Of a stretch of 14,493 bases of DNA, positions 13,409 to 14,493 are shown one piece after another. The notes beneath the pieces are model-generated. The model did no database searches. It saw nothing but the letters and a program-made list of their open reading frames with translations, and was not told the origin of the DNA. Source of the DNA: Candidatus Cloacimonadota bacterium (GTDB taxonomy: Bacteria > Cloacimonadota > Cloacimonadia > Cloacimonadales > TCS61); the NCBI GenBank assembly GCA_030592835.1, contig JAUVIJ010000019.1:1-14493 (forward strand), read 5' to 3'. The position numbers and the translations under genes were made by a program. How positions within the stretch are numbered: the stretch's first letter is position 1; each line of letters begins with the position of its first letter.

Positions 13409-14493
13409 ATGACCTTTAATAGAGCCAGTGGGATCTTACTGCATATAACTTCATTACCGGGGGATCATGGTATTGGAACTCTCGGGAAAAATGCTTTTAA
13501 ATTCATCGATTTCCTTGCCGATGCAGCACAGAAATACTGGCAGATACTACCAACCGGTCCAACAGGTTACGGCGACTCACCCTACCAGACATTTTCCGCT
13601 TTTGCGGGCAATCCACTCCTTATCGACCTGGAGCTTCTGACCGAAAAAGGATTGCTTTCGGAGAATGACCTTGTTACAGGAATGCCTGTTAATTCGGATT
13701 CTGTTGATTTCGGTAAAGTGATCAAATATAAAAATGCCATGTTGAAAATCGCTTTTAGCAACTTCATTACAGATATCGACTTTGAGGTATTTTGTTCCCG
13801 GGAAGCATTCTGGCTGGATGATTACAGTCTTTTCACGGCACTAAAAGAACATTTCAACGGTAAATCCTGGCAGGAATGGCCTGAATCTGTCATGAAAAAG
13901 CATAATCAAAAGATCCAGGAATTAAAAGAAGAACTTAAGGATCAGATCCGATATCAGAAATTTGTCCAGTTTCTGTTTTTTCAACAATGGGAAAACCTGC
14001 ATCAATATGCCCGTTCCAGAGAGATCGAGATCATAGGTGATCTTCCTATTTTTGTCGCTATGGATAGCTCCGATTCATGGTCGAATCCCCAGATGTTTTT
14101 ATTTGATGAGAACAGGAAACCGCATTTTGTAGCTGGAGTACCTCCGGATTTCTTCAGTGAAACCGGTCAACTCTGGGGAAACCCTCTTTATAACTGGAAA
14201 GAGATGAAGACTGATAGATTCGGCTGGTGGCAGCAGCGAATAAACAAGACTCTGCAGATGGTGGATATTGCCAGAATCGATCACTTTCGTGGATTTGCTG
14301 GCTACTGGGCTGTTCCCTCCGGTGAAAATACAGCTATTAAGGGAAACTGGGAGAAAGCGGATGGAGATTCTCTATTCACACAAATTTGTTCAGACCGAGA
14401 TCTACCCTTGATAGCTGAAGACCTTGGTGTTATCACAGAAGACGTCGTTGAACTCAAGAACAAATTTGGTTTCCCTGGAATGAAAATACTCCA
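13409..14493 (+). CDS. malQ: 4-alpha-glucanotransferase (amylomaltase), N-terminal 361 codons; runs off the window
   Basis: This GH77 disproportionating enzyme moves alpha-1,4-glucan segments between maltodextrins and releases glucose. It acts in the cytoplasm with glycogen phosphorylase. The sequence is highly typical: RASGILLHITSLPGDHGIG at the N-terminus, YWQILPTGPTGYGDSPYQ, SAFAGNPLLIDLE, GDLPIFVAMDSSD with W after it, VAGVPPDFFSETGQLWGNPL, then ARIDHFRGF with nucleophile Asp291 and LIAEDLGVIT with acid/base Glu337. The third catalytic Asp, expected some 50 residues later, is beyond the end. This is the short bacterial type (about 500 aa when complete), without the N-terminal extension of plant DPE2 or E. 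coli MalQ. ATG 13409 has AGGA at 13398-13401, 7 nt upstream. It is divergent from the PfkB kinase, with 200 bp between the starts. No frameshift is seen in the visible part. Confidence 0.96.
   Translation, partial: MTFNRASGILLHITSLPGDHGIGTLGKNAFKFIDFLADAAQKYWQILPTGPTGYGDSPYQTFSAFAGNPLLIDLELLTEKGLLSENDLVTGMPVNSDSVDFGKVIKYKNAMLKIAFSNFITDIDFEVFCSREAFWLDDYSLFTALKEHFNGKSWQEWPESVMKKHNQKIQELKEELKDQIRYQKFVQFLFFQQWENLHQYARSREIEIIGDLPIFVAMDSSDSWSNPQMFLFDENRKPHFVAGVPPDFFSETGQLWGNPLYNWKEMKTDRFGWWQQRINKTLQMVDIARIDHFRGFAGYWAVPSGENTAIKGNWEKADGDSLFTQICSDRDLPLIAEDLGVITEDVVELKNKFGFPGMKIL

Noticed and set aside
1..14493. Mobile elements, CRISPR arrays, tRNA or rRNA genes
   Set aside because: I saw no transposase or integrase motif, no regularly spaced direct repeats, and no cloverleaf or rRNA sequence on either strand.

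Overview
The window looks like AT-rich chromosomal DNA from a Gram-negative-type (diderm) bacterium, probably an anaerobe. Evidence for an outer membrane is a FadL-like barrel protein, a CsgG-type protein, an LPP20-type protein and a lipoprotein with a clear lipobox. The style of the envelope genes, and a DksA/TraR-like protein that keeps only two of the four zinc cysteines, suggest the FCB superphylum. Cloacimonadota or a close relative is my best guess, but this is an inference from protein style and not an identification. I see no insertion sequence, phage gene, CRISPR array, tRNA or rRNA.

Layout. 1-236 (+) is the 3' end of a D-isomer-specific 2-hydroxyacid dehydrogenase gene. 503-4385 (-) is a three-gene envelope cluster read right to left: a TPR-CsgG-FlgT_C-like protein, a FadL/UPF0164-like outer-membrane protein, and an LPP20-domain protein. 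A perfect 15-bp hairpin lies between the last two. After a 223-bp divergent spacer, 4609-10566 (+) holds a glycogen-use pair: a DUF3417-type alpha-glucan phosphorylase, then 12 nt later a 1129-aa protein with a GH13 (alpha-amylase-type) core and two flanking regions I cannot assign. 10729-12041 (+) holds a small TraR/DksA-like regulator and, 8 nt later, a metal-type ABC substrate-binding lipoprotein. 12108-13208 (-) is a PfkB-family sugar kinase. Divergent from it, 13409 to the window end (+) is the first 361 codons of a MalQ-type 4-alpha-glucanotransferase.

How the genes work together. Phosphorylase, GH13 enzyme and MalQ form a recognisable set for storage or turnover of alpha-1,4-glucan: phosphorylase makes glucose-1-phosphate from chain ends, MalQ rearranges short chains and frees glucose, and the GH13 enzyme may act on branches or limit dextrins. 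The PfkB kinase could phosphorylate a released sugar, but its substrate cannot be read from sequence. The CsgG / barrel / LPP20 trio is a separate unit at the cell envelope. CsgG-like and LPP20-like proteins often occur together, but the job of this set is unknown.

The best candidates for something undescribed are the 1129-aa GH13 protein (unassigned flanks, altered region IV), the CsgG-OMP-LPP20 trio, and the substrate-binding protein that lacks the first metal-ligand histidine and has no transporter partners here. Three start codons differ from the longest open frames (10729, 11136 and 13208 are preferred).
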